Source: Aselliscus stoliczkanus (taxonomy: Eukaryota > Chordata > Mammalia > Chiroptera > Hipposideridae). Taken from it: a DNA stretch of 64,000 nt. The notes below the pieces were generated by a model. It searched no databases. It saw only the letters and a list, made by a program, of their open reading frames with translations, and was not told where the DNA came from. The position numbers and the translations under genes were made by a program. The stretch spans positions 111,246,852-111,310,851 of the forward strand of contig CM066728.1 in assembly GCA_033961575.1 (NCBI GenBank), read 5' to 3'. Below, piece by piece: positions 23,586 through 34,965 of the stretch; within the stretch, counting starts at the first letter, position 1, and every line of letters starts with the position of its first letter.

Positions 23586-24380
23586 TTAGGGTGTGGACTT
23601 TTACCCCAACATATCTTAATTTAATGAGGTTATATTCACCCCTATTTTTCCAAAATTGATGTTTTTACCCTCTGAACTCTTCAGAGATAGTTATATACAT
23701 ATCATGAAAGTTGGCAAGCCTCTGCTAACAAGTGTGAGAGAGAGTCTGACAGACGTAATTCCATTCGAATTGTAACATCTCAATACAACAAGACAATGTA
23801 TTGTGACTACGCAGCCCAGGGAAAGGCCAGAAACTATCAGAATTTGAAAAATATTTATGAACACAATTTCAATCAAATGCTTTCCTATCGCAAAAAAAAA
23901 AAAAAGATTAGCTGTATTGCAAGTAATGAATTCAGAAGTCGGCACACCATCCTTTGGGTTTTATCTGACCCATCACCTGGGTGGGAGGCCCGGATGTGCA
24001 CCCTTTATCTAAATGTGGGATGGTTCTGATTACATCTCCTAAATGCACCTCAGTAGAATTGTTTTATTCTCTTGATTTAATAGCATCACAGTGTTTGCTC
24101 ATTTTCTTTGCTCTTTAAAACTTCCATTTATTTTACAAAATTATAAAAGGGAGGAAAGTAAAATGTAAATAAGAGTAATGGAAAGAGTGCCATAAGGCTG
24201 CCCGTTTCATGAGGGTCGGAGTGGGCTCTCGGCTTCATCACAATGTAGTCACTAAGAATGTCCACACGATAAAAACCCACTCCTGAAGTCCTACAAAGAA
24301 TGAGAAAATGAGCGACTTATCCTCTAGTACCAGAGACACAGAATTAGAAACAGAAGACCAGGGGAAAGAAGCAAAAAGGA
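23586..24380. other. AT-rich unassigned sequence
   Basis: No gene seen. Contains a 14-A run near 23891-23905 and general AT-rich sequence. A LINE origin for parts is possible but not demonstrable. Confidence 0.45.
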
Positions 24381-24393
24381 GAGAGAACTATGG

Positions 24394-24541
24394 AGGAAGG
24401 AAAGGAGGGAGGGAGGGAGGGAGGGAGGAGGAGGGAGGGAGGGAGGGAGGGAGAAGGGAGGGAGGGAGGGAGGGAGGGAGGGAGGGAGGGGGAAGGGAGG
24501 GAGGGAGGGAGGGCGGGGGAAGGGAGGGAGGGAGGGAGGAA
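24394..24541 (+). repeat. (GGGA)n purine tract
   Basis: About 145 bp of imperfect GGGA/GGAG repeats with all G on the plus strand. Many runs of three G at 1-base spacing make it a strong candidate for G-quadruplex formation and for polymerase stalling and length variation. An open frame through it is not a gene. Confidence 0.97.
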
Positions 24542-24569
24542 GTGGCAGAACTAGAGTGAACTCAGGCAG

Positions 24570-25250
24570 TCTGCCTCCAGACTAAAAAAATATTGAAATA
24601 TTGATGGAGAATATAATGGCTGAAATAAGGAACACGGTGAGAGAGTGTGCAGAATAAATGCAGATAAAGCAGAAGATCAGCGTGAGGTAGTCTACCAGAA
24701 GTTATCAGAAAAGGAGACATAAATAAAACATAAAGAAAAACTTAGGAGGTAAGGAGGACAGAATTAAACATAGCCACCTCCCCATAATGGAAGTCCAAAA
24801 CAGAGAGAAAAATCATGAAAAAAATCTGTTCAAAATAGAAATGAAAGATCTTGTGTTGCAAGTACTCAGAGGGAACCAAGTAGGTTAGGTAGGCAGACCC
24901 ACACCTAGACATATTGTGGGGAAATGTAAGAATACCACAACACAGATGAAGTTCTAATAGCATCAAACCAAAAAAAAAAAAAAAAAAAAGCAGATCACCT
25001 ACAAAGGAACAAGAAGCACATTGTCATCAAAATTCTCAACAACGGGATACAAGAAAATATGAATCAATATTTTTAAACTAATGAGAGGGGAAAACCTTTG
25101 AACCTACCATTATACATTCAATCAAATTCTTATTTCAATGTGGAAGCAAATTAAAAACATCCTCAGGCATACAAAACCTTAGAGGATTCGATACAGAATG
25201 ACCCACCTTGAAAACATTCTTGGAGGAAAACCAGATCAATAAGGAAAAAA
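24570..25250 (+). mobile_element. Old L1M/HAL1-like LINE segment
   Basis: Diverged sense sequence resembling the ORF1-side region of ancient L1. It has AATGGCTGAAATAAGG near 24615, CCCACACCTAGACATATTGTGG near 24898, a 20-A interruption near 24968-24987, GATCACCTACAAAGGAAC near 24993, and ATTCAATCAAATTCTTATTTCAATGTGG near 25116. Coding capacity is lost. Confidence 0.6.
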
Positions 25251-25256
25251 GAGAGA

Positions 25257-25300
25257 AGATGGAGGAGGAGGAAGAGGAGGAGGAGGAGGAGGAAGAGGGG
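25257..25300 (+). repeat. (GGA)n tract
   Basis: Short imperfect GGA/GAA repeat within or beside old LINE sequence. Its complement gives the serine run of the minus-strand frame at 25135-25356. Confidence 0.95.
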
Positions 25301-25374
25301 AGTTCTGCAAAAGACATGGAAAGTAAGTGTGATCGGATAACTCGTAGATTTCCCACATGAAAAAATAAGAAGAG

Positions 25375-25510
25375 GGCCGGCGGAGTGGCTCAGTGGGTTA
25401 AGATCTCACTCAAGAGTAGGAGCTGAGCTCTGAGCAACAGCAGTTCGATGCCAGGCCGAGCTGAGTTGCCGCTGAGCTGCCAACAGGTGGCAGGATGGCT
25501 CAGCTAAAAA
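25375..25510 (+). mobile_element. tRNA-derived SINE, type 1
   Basis: GGGCCGGCGGAGTGGCTCAGTGGG start, then the same body as the 13897 copy (GAGCTCTGAGCAACAGCAGTTCGATG) and the GGATGGCTCAGCTAAAA end. Its tail has been expanded into the following microsatellite, into which a second SINE was inserted. A 12-bp direct repeat AAAATAAGAAGA lies at 25362-25373 and again at 25726-25737, after the second SINE, and encloses the whole stack. Confidence 0.92.
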
Positions 25511-25619
25511 AGAAGAAGAAGGAGAAGGAGAAGGAGAAGGAGAAGGAGAAGGAGAAGGAGACGGAGACGGAGAAGGAGGAGGAGGAGGAGGAGGAGGAGG
25601 AGAGGAGGAGGAGGAGGAG
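25511..25619 (+). repeat. GAA/GGAGAA/GGA microsatellite in a SINE tail
   Basis: A purine-only tract graded from GAA through GGAGAA to GGA repeats, starting directly at the A-rich tail of the type 1 SINE. It is consistent with expansion of the tail. The leucine/serine-rich minus-strand frames over it are artefacts. Confidence 0.96.
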
Positions 25620-25725
25620 GGCCGGCCGAGTGGCGCGGTGGTTGAGCACTGGCTTGGGAAGCCAGCGGCCCCGGTTCAGGTCCCATATATGAGAGCCAGT
25701 AACACTGCCCTCAAAAAAATAAAAT
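25620..25725 (+). mobile_element. tRNA-derived SINE, type 2
   Basis: GGGCCGGCCGAGTGGCGCGGTGG start with A box, then CTGGC-TTGGGAA-GCCAG, a 5-bp stem with a 7-base loop in the position of a tRNA anticodon arm, and the B box GGTTCAGGTCC. It ends AACACTGCCCTC followed by A-rich tail. About 95 bp of body. It shares the GGCCGG head with type 1 but has a different 3' part. Confidence 0.93.
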
Positions 25726-25859
25726 AAAATAAGAAGAAGAAAAGAAAAAGAACTGAATCCATATTCACTTAGAACTAGAGTTATCAAAGTCTTCATGATG
25801 TGAACATGGAATAGGAAAAAATAAAAAGCTATCCAAAAATATAAGAACACACTAGAAGT

Positions 25860-26820
25860 GTTAGTATGTTTCACAGACGCTTAACGTATGTTAAGATGTT
25901 GATGGTCTTCATTTGGTCTATGCATTCAATATGAACACTGTCAAAATTCAGAAGGCTTTTTAAAACGAGATAGATAAACTGATTCGTAAATCTCTGTGGA
26001 AATGTACAGAATGTAGAGCAGTGAAAACAATCTTGAAAAAGAACAGATTTGGAAGACTAACAGTACCTGGTTTCAAGACCTAGAGTGAAGCTACAAGACA
26101 GCTTGATACTGGCATCAGAATGGATAAAAGGATCAATGGAACAGAATAGGAGGTGCCAAAACAGACTGTCATATATACTTTCATTGTTTTTGTCCAAAGT
26201 ACCAAGTCAATCCAGTGGGGGAAAGAAAGTATTGTTAATAAATATTGTTGCAATAATAGATAGCCATATAGAAAAAGAATGAACCTGAATCTTATCTCGC
26301 TCCATACCCAAAACTTAATCCAAGATTGATCACAGACCTAAATAGGAAATCAAAACCCAGAATGTTTCTAAGAGAAAACATAACAGAATATTTTCTCAGT
26401 CTTGAAGTAGACATAGGTTTCTAGGACAGGACACAAAAAGTAGAACCCACAAAATATAAAACTGATTACTCCAACTTCGTCAAAATTAAAATTTTCTGCT
26501 AATCTAAAGAGATCATTAAGACAGTAAATCAATAAATCACAAACTCAGAAAACACACTGTTTGCACATATATCTGATATGTTTACGTAAAAATTTTGAAA
26601 GGTCAACTATAAAAAAAAAACAATCTTTTTAAACTGAGCATAAGATTTAAATAGGCACACAACAAAAGAAGGTATAAGAATGAACAATAAATACGTGAAA
26701 AAATGCTCAGTATCATTAGTCATCGAAGAAATGAAAATTGCAATAAAATACTATTTCACACCTACTGATGTGATTAAAAGGCTGACAACACATGTGTTGG
26801 AAAGGAAATGGAGAACCTGG
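25860..26820 (+). mobile_element. Old L1M ORF2 segment
   Basis: Diverged sense L1 ORF2. Recognisable blocks are AAATCTCTGTGGAAATGTACAG-like sequence near 25989, CAAGACAGCTTGATACTGGCATC near 26093, ATGGAACAGAATAGGAG near 26137, AAAACATAACAGAATATTTTC near 26375 and AATTGCAATAAAATACTATTTC near 26736. Frames are broken throughout. Confidence 0.85.
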
Positions 26821-26949
26821 AGACCTCCCGTGTGTCCAGGGAAGTTAAAATGTCAGGTAGGAAATTAACAGCAACACAAACAAACAAAATGACCAGGTCC
26901 TTCACCACAAAACCAGAAGCACTATTTCTGCCCGTCCAAGAAAGAGTTA

Positions 26950-27430
26950 CAGGTATCAACATTGTACTAGACCACAAAGGAGCACCCAGTGCATTTGAAG
27001 AACTAGTGTCATCAAAGTTTGTTCTCCTACAACACCGAATCAAAGTAGGAATTAATTTTTAAAAGTATAAATCAGAAACTTCCCCTATTTCTACAACCTC
27101 AATAATACACATTTTGCTTAAAAGGAAATTATAAAATACTTAGAACTGAGCAACAGGAAAACATTATATTTAAAAATGTGTGGACTGGGCCGGCGGGGTG
27201 GCGCGTTGGTTGGGCGCTGGCTTGGGATGCTGGCAGCCCCGGTTCGGATCCCGCATATGAGGGCCAATGACACTGCCCCAAAAAAAAAAAAAAAAAATGT
27301 GTGGACATATCTAGAATGATATGTAAAGTAAGATTTATATGTTAAAATACATTTTTCATGAGGCAAGAGAGATTGAAAACAAATGATGTAATCAAAGAAA
27401 AAATACGTTGAATTTATTACACTAAATAGG
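26950..27430 (+). mobile_element. Possible old L1 fragment, interrupted by a SINE
   Basis: AT-rich sequence with an L1-like block CTAGACCACAAAGGAGCACCC near 26968 and diverged A-rich continuation on both sides of the SINE at 27186. The LINE identity is tentative. Confidence 0.45.
27186..27292 (+). mobile_element. tRNA-derived SINE, type 2
   Basis: GGGCCGGCGGGGTGGCGCG head, CTGGC-TTGGGAT-GCTGG arm, B box GGTTCGGATCC, end CACTGCCCC plus A tail. Perfect 14-bp target-site duplication AAAAATGTGTGGAC at 27172-27185 and 27293-27306. Confidence 0.96.
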
Positions 27431-28129
27431 GATTGATTTTAATGAAAAACACGTGGGCAGAGTTAGCAACAGATAACAGATTGAGAGAATATATTTGCAA
27501 TATCTAAAACCAACAAGGGACCATATTATCTAGAATATGCGAGAAATGCCTATAAATCAAAAAGAAAAAGCACATTAGCTGTGGAGGCAAAGAAGATGAA
27601 GGAGCAATTCACGGGATGAGGAAACCCAAGACACTAACAGGGTATGTGAAAAGATGTTATAGGTTCATTAAAAACTGGAGAATTGAAAATTAAAACAGCA
27701 AGACCTCAGCTTGCATCCGCCCACTGGATTAACAAGTGGGCAGATGCGCGGGGCAGCCTCAGCTTTGCCCTGAGGTGGCCGTGCTAGTCACACAGCCTTT
27801 TGGAGAGCCAAGTGGCACTACAGAGTGAGTTTGTGTGTATACATTGTCTGGCCCAGCAATTCTGCTCCAGGAACCAGAGAGTAGAGAAGACAGGATGTCC
27901 TATCCAGTGACAGGGAGGTGGAGGGATTCTAAATGTTAATGTTTTGGCAAAATATCGGTAAAATATCATCATTTCACACCATGGAATAGTGAGTAGGGAG
28001 CAATCAGAAGCCAGGGACTGCATGGAATTCCTGTCATGTGGAGAGGTCTTTAACGAATGGTGCTGAAAGGGGGGAAACAGAAAATAGAAGGAAATTCATG
28101 ACGTTTTACCATTAGCATCTTTTAACATA
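27431..28129. other. Unassigned AT-rich sequence
   Basis: No gene. May include old L1 (AAAAACTGGAGAATTGAAAATTAAAACAG near 27670 is L1-like), but the match is weak. Confidence 0.4.
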
Positions 28130-28625
28130 AATGTTTTTTGTAGTAAATTCATATATGCAGTGAGACGACCATTTTCACCAGTCTTAACCATGCATCGTTC
28201 TGTGGCAGGAAGTATGTTCACGTTGTTGCGCAATCTTTACCTCCAGATATTTCCAGTTCCAGAACTTTCCATCTTCCCAACCGGTGCTCTGTCCCCATTA
28301 AACACTGACTCCTGACCCCTCGCTCCCAGCAGCCCCTGGCGCCCACCGGTCCGCTTTCTATCTGTGAATTTGCCAGCTCCGGGATCCTCATACAAGTGCA
28401 GTCACACAGTAAATTTCTTCTTGTGACTGGCTTATTTCACGTGCCATTATGTCTTCAAGGCTAATCCATGTTTTGGCACGTGTCAGAATTTCCTGCCTTT
28501 TTAGGGCTCATAGTCCAGTGCATACATGTATCATGTTTTTTTAAATTTACTCATCCATCCAAGATACGTGTGTTGTTTTCACCTTTTGGCTATAGCGAAT
28601 AATGCCACTGTAAATTTACAAAATC
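28130..28625 (-). mobile_element. Old LINE-1 3' end (antisense)
   Basis: Antisense L1. Blocks in order: CACGTTGTTGCGCAATC near 28218, CCATCTTCCCAACCGGTGCTCTGTCCCCATTAA near 28269, a C-rich CCCAGCAGCCCCTGG near 28326, TATCTGTGAATTTGCC near 28359, GACTGGCTTATTTCACG near 28425, CTTCAAGGCTAATCCATGTT near 28453 and TTTTCACCTTTTGGCTATAGCGAATAATGCC near 28575. Confidence 0.92.
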
Positions 28626-28771
28626 CGACAATGCAGGGATATTTACAGACCAGGGAGGGCTTTCCCCAGACAGCCAGGGCTTTGAGTCAGGAACCACAGA
28701 CTTTGAGTTATACCACCTTCTGGGCCTCAGAGCCCTGAAACCAGAATGGGCCCTTGTCTTACCAGCAACTT

Positions 28772-28828
28772 TAACTCTCTCTCTCTCTTTCCTCACCCCC
28801 CCACCCCCCACCCCACCCCCCACCCCGG
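28772..28828. repeat. (CT)n followed by CACCCC tract
   Basis: A short CTCTCT run followed by about 35 bp of C5-6A repeats, C-rich on the plus strand. The G-rich complement could form a G-quadruplex. Confidence 0.95.
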
Positions 28829-31021
28829 GCAATGCTTAGTTAACCAATTATTCTGCTTGGATACATTTCCATTTCCTCATTAGCATTTCTTGATTTTCTG
28901 AGCTTGGAAGAAGCCGAGCTAAGCAGATCTGGAATCCTCTTAGCAGTAAGATGCCCCCTGCCCAGCAGGCCACGCAGGAAGCAAGGGAGCAGCCGCCACC
29001 AGAGTGCCAGGCGCTGTCATCTGTGCCCAGCACCCTCGGAGGGCCCAGTCTGGAAAGTTGCAGTGTGAAGTACTGCACGAGAATAAAAGAGGCTTCCAGA
29101 ACAGTATCTAAAACGAGTATTATTAAAATCTTTCTTGGAAGTTTCCAAAGTGTCTCCGAACACAGGACCAGGTGACAAAAGCAAGGTGGCAGCTAGCTGG
29201 GGAAAGGTAAAACCTACCAAGACCATTACAATTTCGAATGAAATGACATATTCGGCAGTATTACTTTCTTCCGAGATCCTAAATTCTTCCCTGCTTCCTA
29301 CCGATAATGGTTTTGGGGGGCGGGGAGACTGGGAAGGCACTTACGGGGATCGGGGGCTGGTGAAGCCAATAACTCCCTTATGTTGAAAATCTTTCTCAAC
29401 AGTGCACTGGGGACACATCTCCAAAATGAAGTAGAATAAAGGCAAAAGCAGCCCATCTGTCTTTGTTTCCTTCCCCAGATACATGTCAATCACCAACGCT
29501 GCCGTTTAACAGGCAGTGCCCGGCCAGCAAATGGCAGGCTCCCACCAGGCAGCACTGTCCCCTCTCCACCCCGTGGTGCCCAGTGACCCAGTGACCCACT
29601 GCGAAGAGGGCTGCGGAGCCCCGATGGGAGGGCGGCGTTCTGGGAGGCTCCAGCCTCGGACTGGGAAGGAGGGCAGGCCCCTCCCACACCTGGGCCGGGT
29701 AATGGGGAGCCCGGGGGGTGGCACCCTTCCCCTCCCTGATCGTTTTGCTTTGGGGCATCGGAGCTACAGGAGGCCTCCCAGGGAACACTGGAAAGCATGG
29801 CCTCTGCAGCTGCTGGTGCAAAGGCAAGACAGGCCCTGGGAACACACTCCATCGCTGAGCCCTCTGGCTTGTCCAGGCCCGTCCTGCCGGGGTGTCCAGC
29901 ATGAGACTGCCCAGCGTCACCCAGCAAGGCCGAGTGGCTTCTGGAGGGACTCGGAGGCCAGGACAACACTCGGAGCGGGAGGGCTTCCAAACCCAGCAGA
30001 GCGAACCGTGAAATGACCGGGTAAGGAGTTAGAGTCCATGTAGATGGGTCACCATTGTCCAGGCTTTCTCCTAACTCCCTTCGTCCCAGTAAACAAACCA
30101 CAAGTACCTGGTGAGGCATGGTTAGTGATGGCATGCACTGTTATACATGGAGGGAAATTTCCATTAATGAAACGTTGAGGGTTCCCACTAACAGATTAAC
30201 TGGTCAACTGTAAATTAAGCAGAAACTATTTTACAGCCATCGTATTGCTTGGAAACCTTTCTAAAACCTACTAGCTGTTGCCTCACCTCTAAGCGGCAGA
30301 GTCTCCAACAGAAACGTTTGAGCTGTTTCCATCCATTTGCTTATTCATTAAAAGACAATTTGAGTGCCCACTGTGTGTGTGTGGCGGGGGTGGGGGGGTG
30401 TTCCAAGGCCCCGAGGACATGAAAATAAGCGATTTCATTAGTAACACGAAGCTCATCGGGCAGCCTCTGCTTCTTAATGGAGGAGTACCATTCACTCACA
30501 ACTAGTGTGGGGCCCATAGTCTTGTTCCTCCCCACACCTCGACTTTTCTTCATGACTATTATTTATTTTACTCAATCCCTCCCAGTTTTCCCCTCTCTGG
30601 GTTTCTTGGATGGTTCAATACATTTCCCTTTCCCACTCATCCGCGCATTCCTCATTCTTCTCATGCTTGCTTGCTCTTTCCTCACACTGACAATGGAATA
30701 GCTATTTCTTTAAACTATGAAAATGAGATAATGATTTATCACAAGTTATTATTCTCCCTACCCCACCCACACACACACATACACACACCATGCCCCACTC
30801 AAATCAGACTTCTTGTGGACACATTTAGAAGACATTTACTTCAGCACTGCCCGCCCCAACCCTGAGACAAGCTCTTGAGGACATAATTACTCCTCGATTT
30901 TGCTGAAGGGATTCAGTATTGATAGATTTTATTTTAGGTCTCTGTAAGAAATTTTGTGGAAGAATGTGTCTTCTCTTTCAGGAGACATAACTTAGCAGAC
31001 GATTCACAGATAGTATCTAAT
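28829..31021. other. Unassigned sequence with a GC-rich core
   Basis: The core 29510-30000 is GC-rich with moderate CpG. It holds the longest frame in the window (214 codons on the minus strand, 29490-30134) and a 166-codon frame on the plus strand. Neither has a recognisable domain, and stop codons are rare by composition. A GTGTGTG/G-rich run lies near 30373-30401 and a CA-rich run near 30764-30789. Confidence 0.45.
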
Positions 31022-31044
31022 GAGAGAGAGAGAGAGAGAGAGAG
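31022..31044. repeat. (GA)n microsatellite
   Basis: Uninterrupted GA dinucleotide run of about 11 units. Confidence 0.97.
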
Positions 31045-31124
31045 GGCGCTGATATCAGCTTGGAGTCTCCTGCTATTTCTGGCACCCCCAAATCTGACCC
31101 AGGTGCTCCAGTCAGAGGCTTCTT

Positions 31125-31500
31125 GAGCATTTTGCTCAGACTCTCAGCTTGTATATTCTCTGAAATGTACACCTGTAAATATCTGTCATCTTGTCATGTC
31201 AGTCGTAGCTCAGCTGGGTATAGAAATCCTGGGGCATGTCCTTTCTCTGAGCCATCAGTAATTCAGATGACTGTTTCATAGCATCTCACCATGTTTTACT
31301 CATCCTGCTTTTACTTTGAGAAAACTGATGGCAGTCTGATATCTCTGTTTTGCTAATAACTGGTATTTGAGCCCAGAAACTCACTAGATTTTGTATTTTT
31401 TTTAGAGGTGTCTAGGTGTATGTATTGGTTAGCCATTTCAGTCTATACATGTGGGCATCTCTTTAGCTCAGAAACTCGCAGCTAGTGTTTGCTTATTTCC
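31125..31500 (-). mobile_element. Old L1M/HAL1-like segment (antisense)
   Basis: Antisense old L1. AGCTGGGTATAGAAATCCTGGGGC near 31212, GCTTTTACTTTGAGAAAACTGATGGCAGTCTGATATCTC near 31309 and GAGGTGTCTAGGTGTATGTATTGG near 31406 occur in the order expected of the reverse complement of the ORF1-side region of ancient L1. Edges approximate. Confidence 0.75.
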
Positions 31501-33479
31501 CACACCTGCCCCTCTGCCTCAGGAACACCAGTCACTTTGTATTAGCCTTCTCTGATCTTCACCCATGAGTCCTGGTGTTTTGACTCTCCATTTTCCAGGC
31601 CATTAATTTCTGATGAAACAGTGTCTGTCTTTTTCTTTCATCTCCATCCTGATTTGGTGGGTTTTGTTATCTGGTCTCCAGGTCACCTTGGCCCCAGAAG
31701 AGAGGAAGTCAGCACACAGGTATACGCCTTGCTCTGCTGGCCTGCCCACCCCAATTCTCCTTGGCCCGAGCCTGTTCACCTGGGAGCTGTCAGTCAGGGG
31801 AAGGGTTGACTGAGAGGCCTTTTCTCACTTGCTACAAAAATAGGATGAAAAGTGTAAAAGTATAGAGTTTTCAAAACATCTGAGAAGAATCATAGAAATC
31901 CTGTATAGTCACATAGAACACACAGATGCTCCCACACACTCACACTCATCCCACGCAAACACTTTATATATATATATATACAAAGTGTTCGACCAGAGAA
32001 ACAAACCCATGGAAATGGTGTAGAGTATGGACTTTTTATAGAGATTTGATGGTGTGTCATGTAGGTGCTGCTGAAGCAGTTTCGGTGTCTGCTACTGAAG
32101 CTGAGGTCCTTGGTAGATGGTTGGGATTGAAAGATGGACAGTAAGTGACGAAAAGCAGCAGGACGAGTTGAACCTCCCAGAACCCAGGAGAAAAGGCCTT
32201 GAACCTGCACCCACTCCCTATGGAACCTGCAGGGACCTGTCCCCATTCCTAGCCCCCCAACCGGGGTGACCTACATTCACACAGACTAATATTTTCTGTG
32301 GAGTCCGCCCCTCAGCTCCCCACACACACCACAGCCACCTCTGTCCTCACATTCACTCCTTCACAGGCAGGCAGGCCAGGCGCTGGGGAACGCACGTCGC
32401 ACCGCTGCACACAGCACAGGCGATGTTCTGTCCTTTACAGGACATGCCACAAGGGCTCTGCAGAGCCCAGGGGTCGGCGGGTGTGGACTCAGGCTCCACT
32501 GCCACCTGCAGCATGGTGACAGTGTCATGCACAGCCACCCATTCCTAGTGGCAGCCCCTAACCCCATGTCAGCAAGCAAGAGTGTTCTTCTCCACATTGC
32601 ACCCAAAATTGTCCCTTTCTTGGGAAGGAATGCCACATTTCCCAGAGCGACCTGGGTACCAAATCATACAAAAGCCACACAAAAAGTAGGCAGGAGCTAT
32701 TCCGAGTGGCTCAGCCCCAGGATTAAAATGCGAGTGTTGTGTTGAGTCAAAGATCCTTTCAGTTGAAGAGCAGCCGGCCGCAGTAAATACAGTGTTCTTA
32801 AATTGTGCTTCCTGCTGGAAGTGGGGAGAATGGAGGAGCCTTGCTCGGTGCTGGTATTAACACGGGTAAGCCCTCTCTCCACTAAGGCTTAGGTTACCCC
32901 AGATGCAGGCCACACTCACTCGATGGGTTTAAAGGGCTTTACATGAAGTGCAGTTTATATTGAATTTCTTTGTTGCTTGTTTCGAAGGTCCCTGAAGACA
33001 TGGAAACTACAAAGCAGCCCTGAAAACAGGAATGTTGGAACAGATGTTATTTAGGCATTTTCACATAATAAAGACTTCTAATAATCCCCAATGCCCAATT
33101 ATCCTAACAGTTATGCCAAAGTTTTCACTCAATGCATGGTAAAAGCATACAATATTGACTGGACTAAAACCACAATTATTTAGGACATAGGTGATGCCAA
33201 TCAAAGGGGACATTTAAACAATTGACTCCCATGTTTTTTAGGGCCCAGATTAGCCAATAACCCAACTTTGTACTGACATAGAACCAATTAGTCAAGTAAT
33301 AATTGCATGATAAAAGCTATGTTCTCAGAGGGAAAGAATCTAATATTTCCTGCATTTCTAGATCAAAACTATATCATGATATATAACAGTGGACATTACT
33401 TGGTACTATATCGTGTTTCCATCTTTGTCCTAATCAGAAGGCAGTGATGTACAGCCTGGGACAAGAAACCATCTTTCCA
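31501..33479. other. Unassigned sequence
   Basis: Contains the TA-centred palindrome at 31958-31989. From about 33040 to 33340 there is AT-rich sequence with no repeat signature (CCAATTATCC, CCAATTAGTCAAG, TAATAATTGCATGA) that could be conserved regulatory DNA. No gene recognised. Confidence 0.4.
31958..31989. repeat. Palindrome with (TA)n centre
   Basis: Left arm AACACTTT and right arm AAAGTGTT enclose a TATATA run, with one extra C beside the right arm. The 32-bp sequence can extrude as a hairpin almost along its full length. Confidence 0.9.
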
Positions 33480-33492
33480 CAGGTGCTGTGTT

Positions 33493-33615
33493 GTTTGTTT
33501 GTTTGTTTGTTTGTTTGTTTGTTTGTTTGTTTGTTTTTGAGGGCAATGTCACTAGCCCTCCTATGTGGGATCTGAACCGGGGCCGCTGGCTTCACCGTGC
33601 CACTCGGCCGGCCCC
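33493..33615 (-). mobile_element. tRNA-derived SINE, type 2, with internal deletion
   Basis: Antisense. The tail is a (GTTT)n run at 33493-33535, the complement of an AAAC-rich tail. Then come GAGGGCAATGTCACTAGCCCTCC, the complement of the B box, and GCCACTCGGCCGGCCCC. Compared with other type 2 copies, 18-20 bp are missing between the A-box region and the 3' half of the anticodon-like arm. Target-site duplication of 12-13 bp, (C)AGGTGCTGTGTT, at 33480-33492 and 33615-33627. Confidence 0.95.
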
Positions 33616-34479
33616 AGGTGCTGTGTTTTTAAGCACAGGTCAAGGACGTTTTCAGGAGTGGTCAGAAATTGCAAGTCCAACACATTTTCTTTCTTCTTAT
33701 TTTACATTGGAAATGTAACAATGCACAAATGTATCTTTGATAAATTCCAGCTTAAGAAATAATTTTACATTAGCGGAAACAAAGAAAGCAGATTATTTTC
33801 TCTAATGCTCTTCCTATTCTAACACCTAACTTTGTGCCCTGCTGATAATATGAGGTTTAGATCAATTTTAGAAGATGAGGCCAAGCACAGTTTAATAATT
33901 CTATATTTTCATATGAAAAGCAAGCAAACGAATATCTTTCACTGTGTACGAATAATACATATTTTAAAAAGGAGACAACCTTTGGTGTCCAAAAAGCAGG
34001 TCTGGTGGTCGACAGCTATCTGCATGTGAGCTGTGATCCTTCTGAAAGACCCGTAAAATAATTAGAATGGGAAAACAGGAGTGAAGAGCCCTTCTCGCCA
34101 CTGCCCAGGTAAGGAAAGGGGGAGCGAAGGGGACCATACAGATGAGTGTGGCTGGGCACCCCTCAAACCCAGGCACCAGGAAAGGCTGGGGGGTAAAGTG
34201 CATCCGAAGGGAGCTGGACATGGCTTTGGAGGAAAAGCTGTACAGGTGCTGCCCACTCCTCCAGCGGTGACTCTAAGAGGGCGTCAGGAGGACGAGTGCG
34301 TGCCCTGCCCACAGGACCGTCACAGTGGGTGACATCAGCCCAGTGGGAGCAACTAACATTGTTGCCAACATCCAATGTTGAGGATGACAGGGTATCGATG
34401 AAGAAGGTCATACGAGGTGATTTGGGTACAAGTACCTTCAGTGGACCTGGTGGTGTCCAAAGCACCCATCATGCCCACT

Positions 34480-34965
34480 CCCAGACATCTATGCTCTAGA
34501 GAAAGCCTCACAGCTGCTTCTGGGCATGAACAAGAAGGCTTCTAGAACAATGTGTGAATGGACAAGAGAACGGGTACATTTTCATATGAAGAAATGACAT
34601 ACGGAGTGAAAAGGATTGAACTACCGCATGTCAGCGTAGATTAGCATCTAAGGCACTGTTTTGAAGGGGAAAAGCTAGTCATAAAGACTAAATAAAATGG
34701 AATTTCATTTGCATAAAGTGAAAAACCTGCAACGATGAACAGCATTACCTAAGGTTGCATCCTACGTGATGGTCCCGTAAGGAGCCACAGGGAAACGGGC
34801 CTGGGAAATGGAGGCCAGGAGCAGGGGGGGACCAGAGGTCTCTGCATTTCCACAGTACTTCTTAAGTTGTAGTGTGGGCCCAAAGAGGTTTGCTTTATGA
34901 TGGTTCTTCTGTCTTATATTTACTCTTTTGACTCTATGTTACATTTCAGTAGGTAAACTAACGGA
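34480..34965 (+). mobile_element. Possible old L1M 3' end
   Basis: Suggestive order of diverged L1M blocks: a GAATGGACAAGAGAACGG region near 34556, AAATGGAATTTCATTTGCATAAAGTG near 34697, and a terminal TTCTGTCTTATATTTACTCTTTTGAC region near 34908. Sequence 33628-34479, to its left, is unassigned and contains no recognised gene. Confidence 0.5.

Noticed and set aside
25495..25874. Lysine/glutamate-, leucine- and serine-rich frames
   Set aside because: Products of the purine microsatellite between two SINEs.
29490..30134. Longest frame in the window, 214 codons, minus strand
   Set aside because: GC-rich sequence where stops are rare. A 166-codon frame overlaps on the opposite strand, and I see no recognisable domain or codon pattern.
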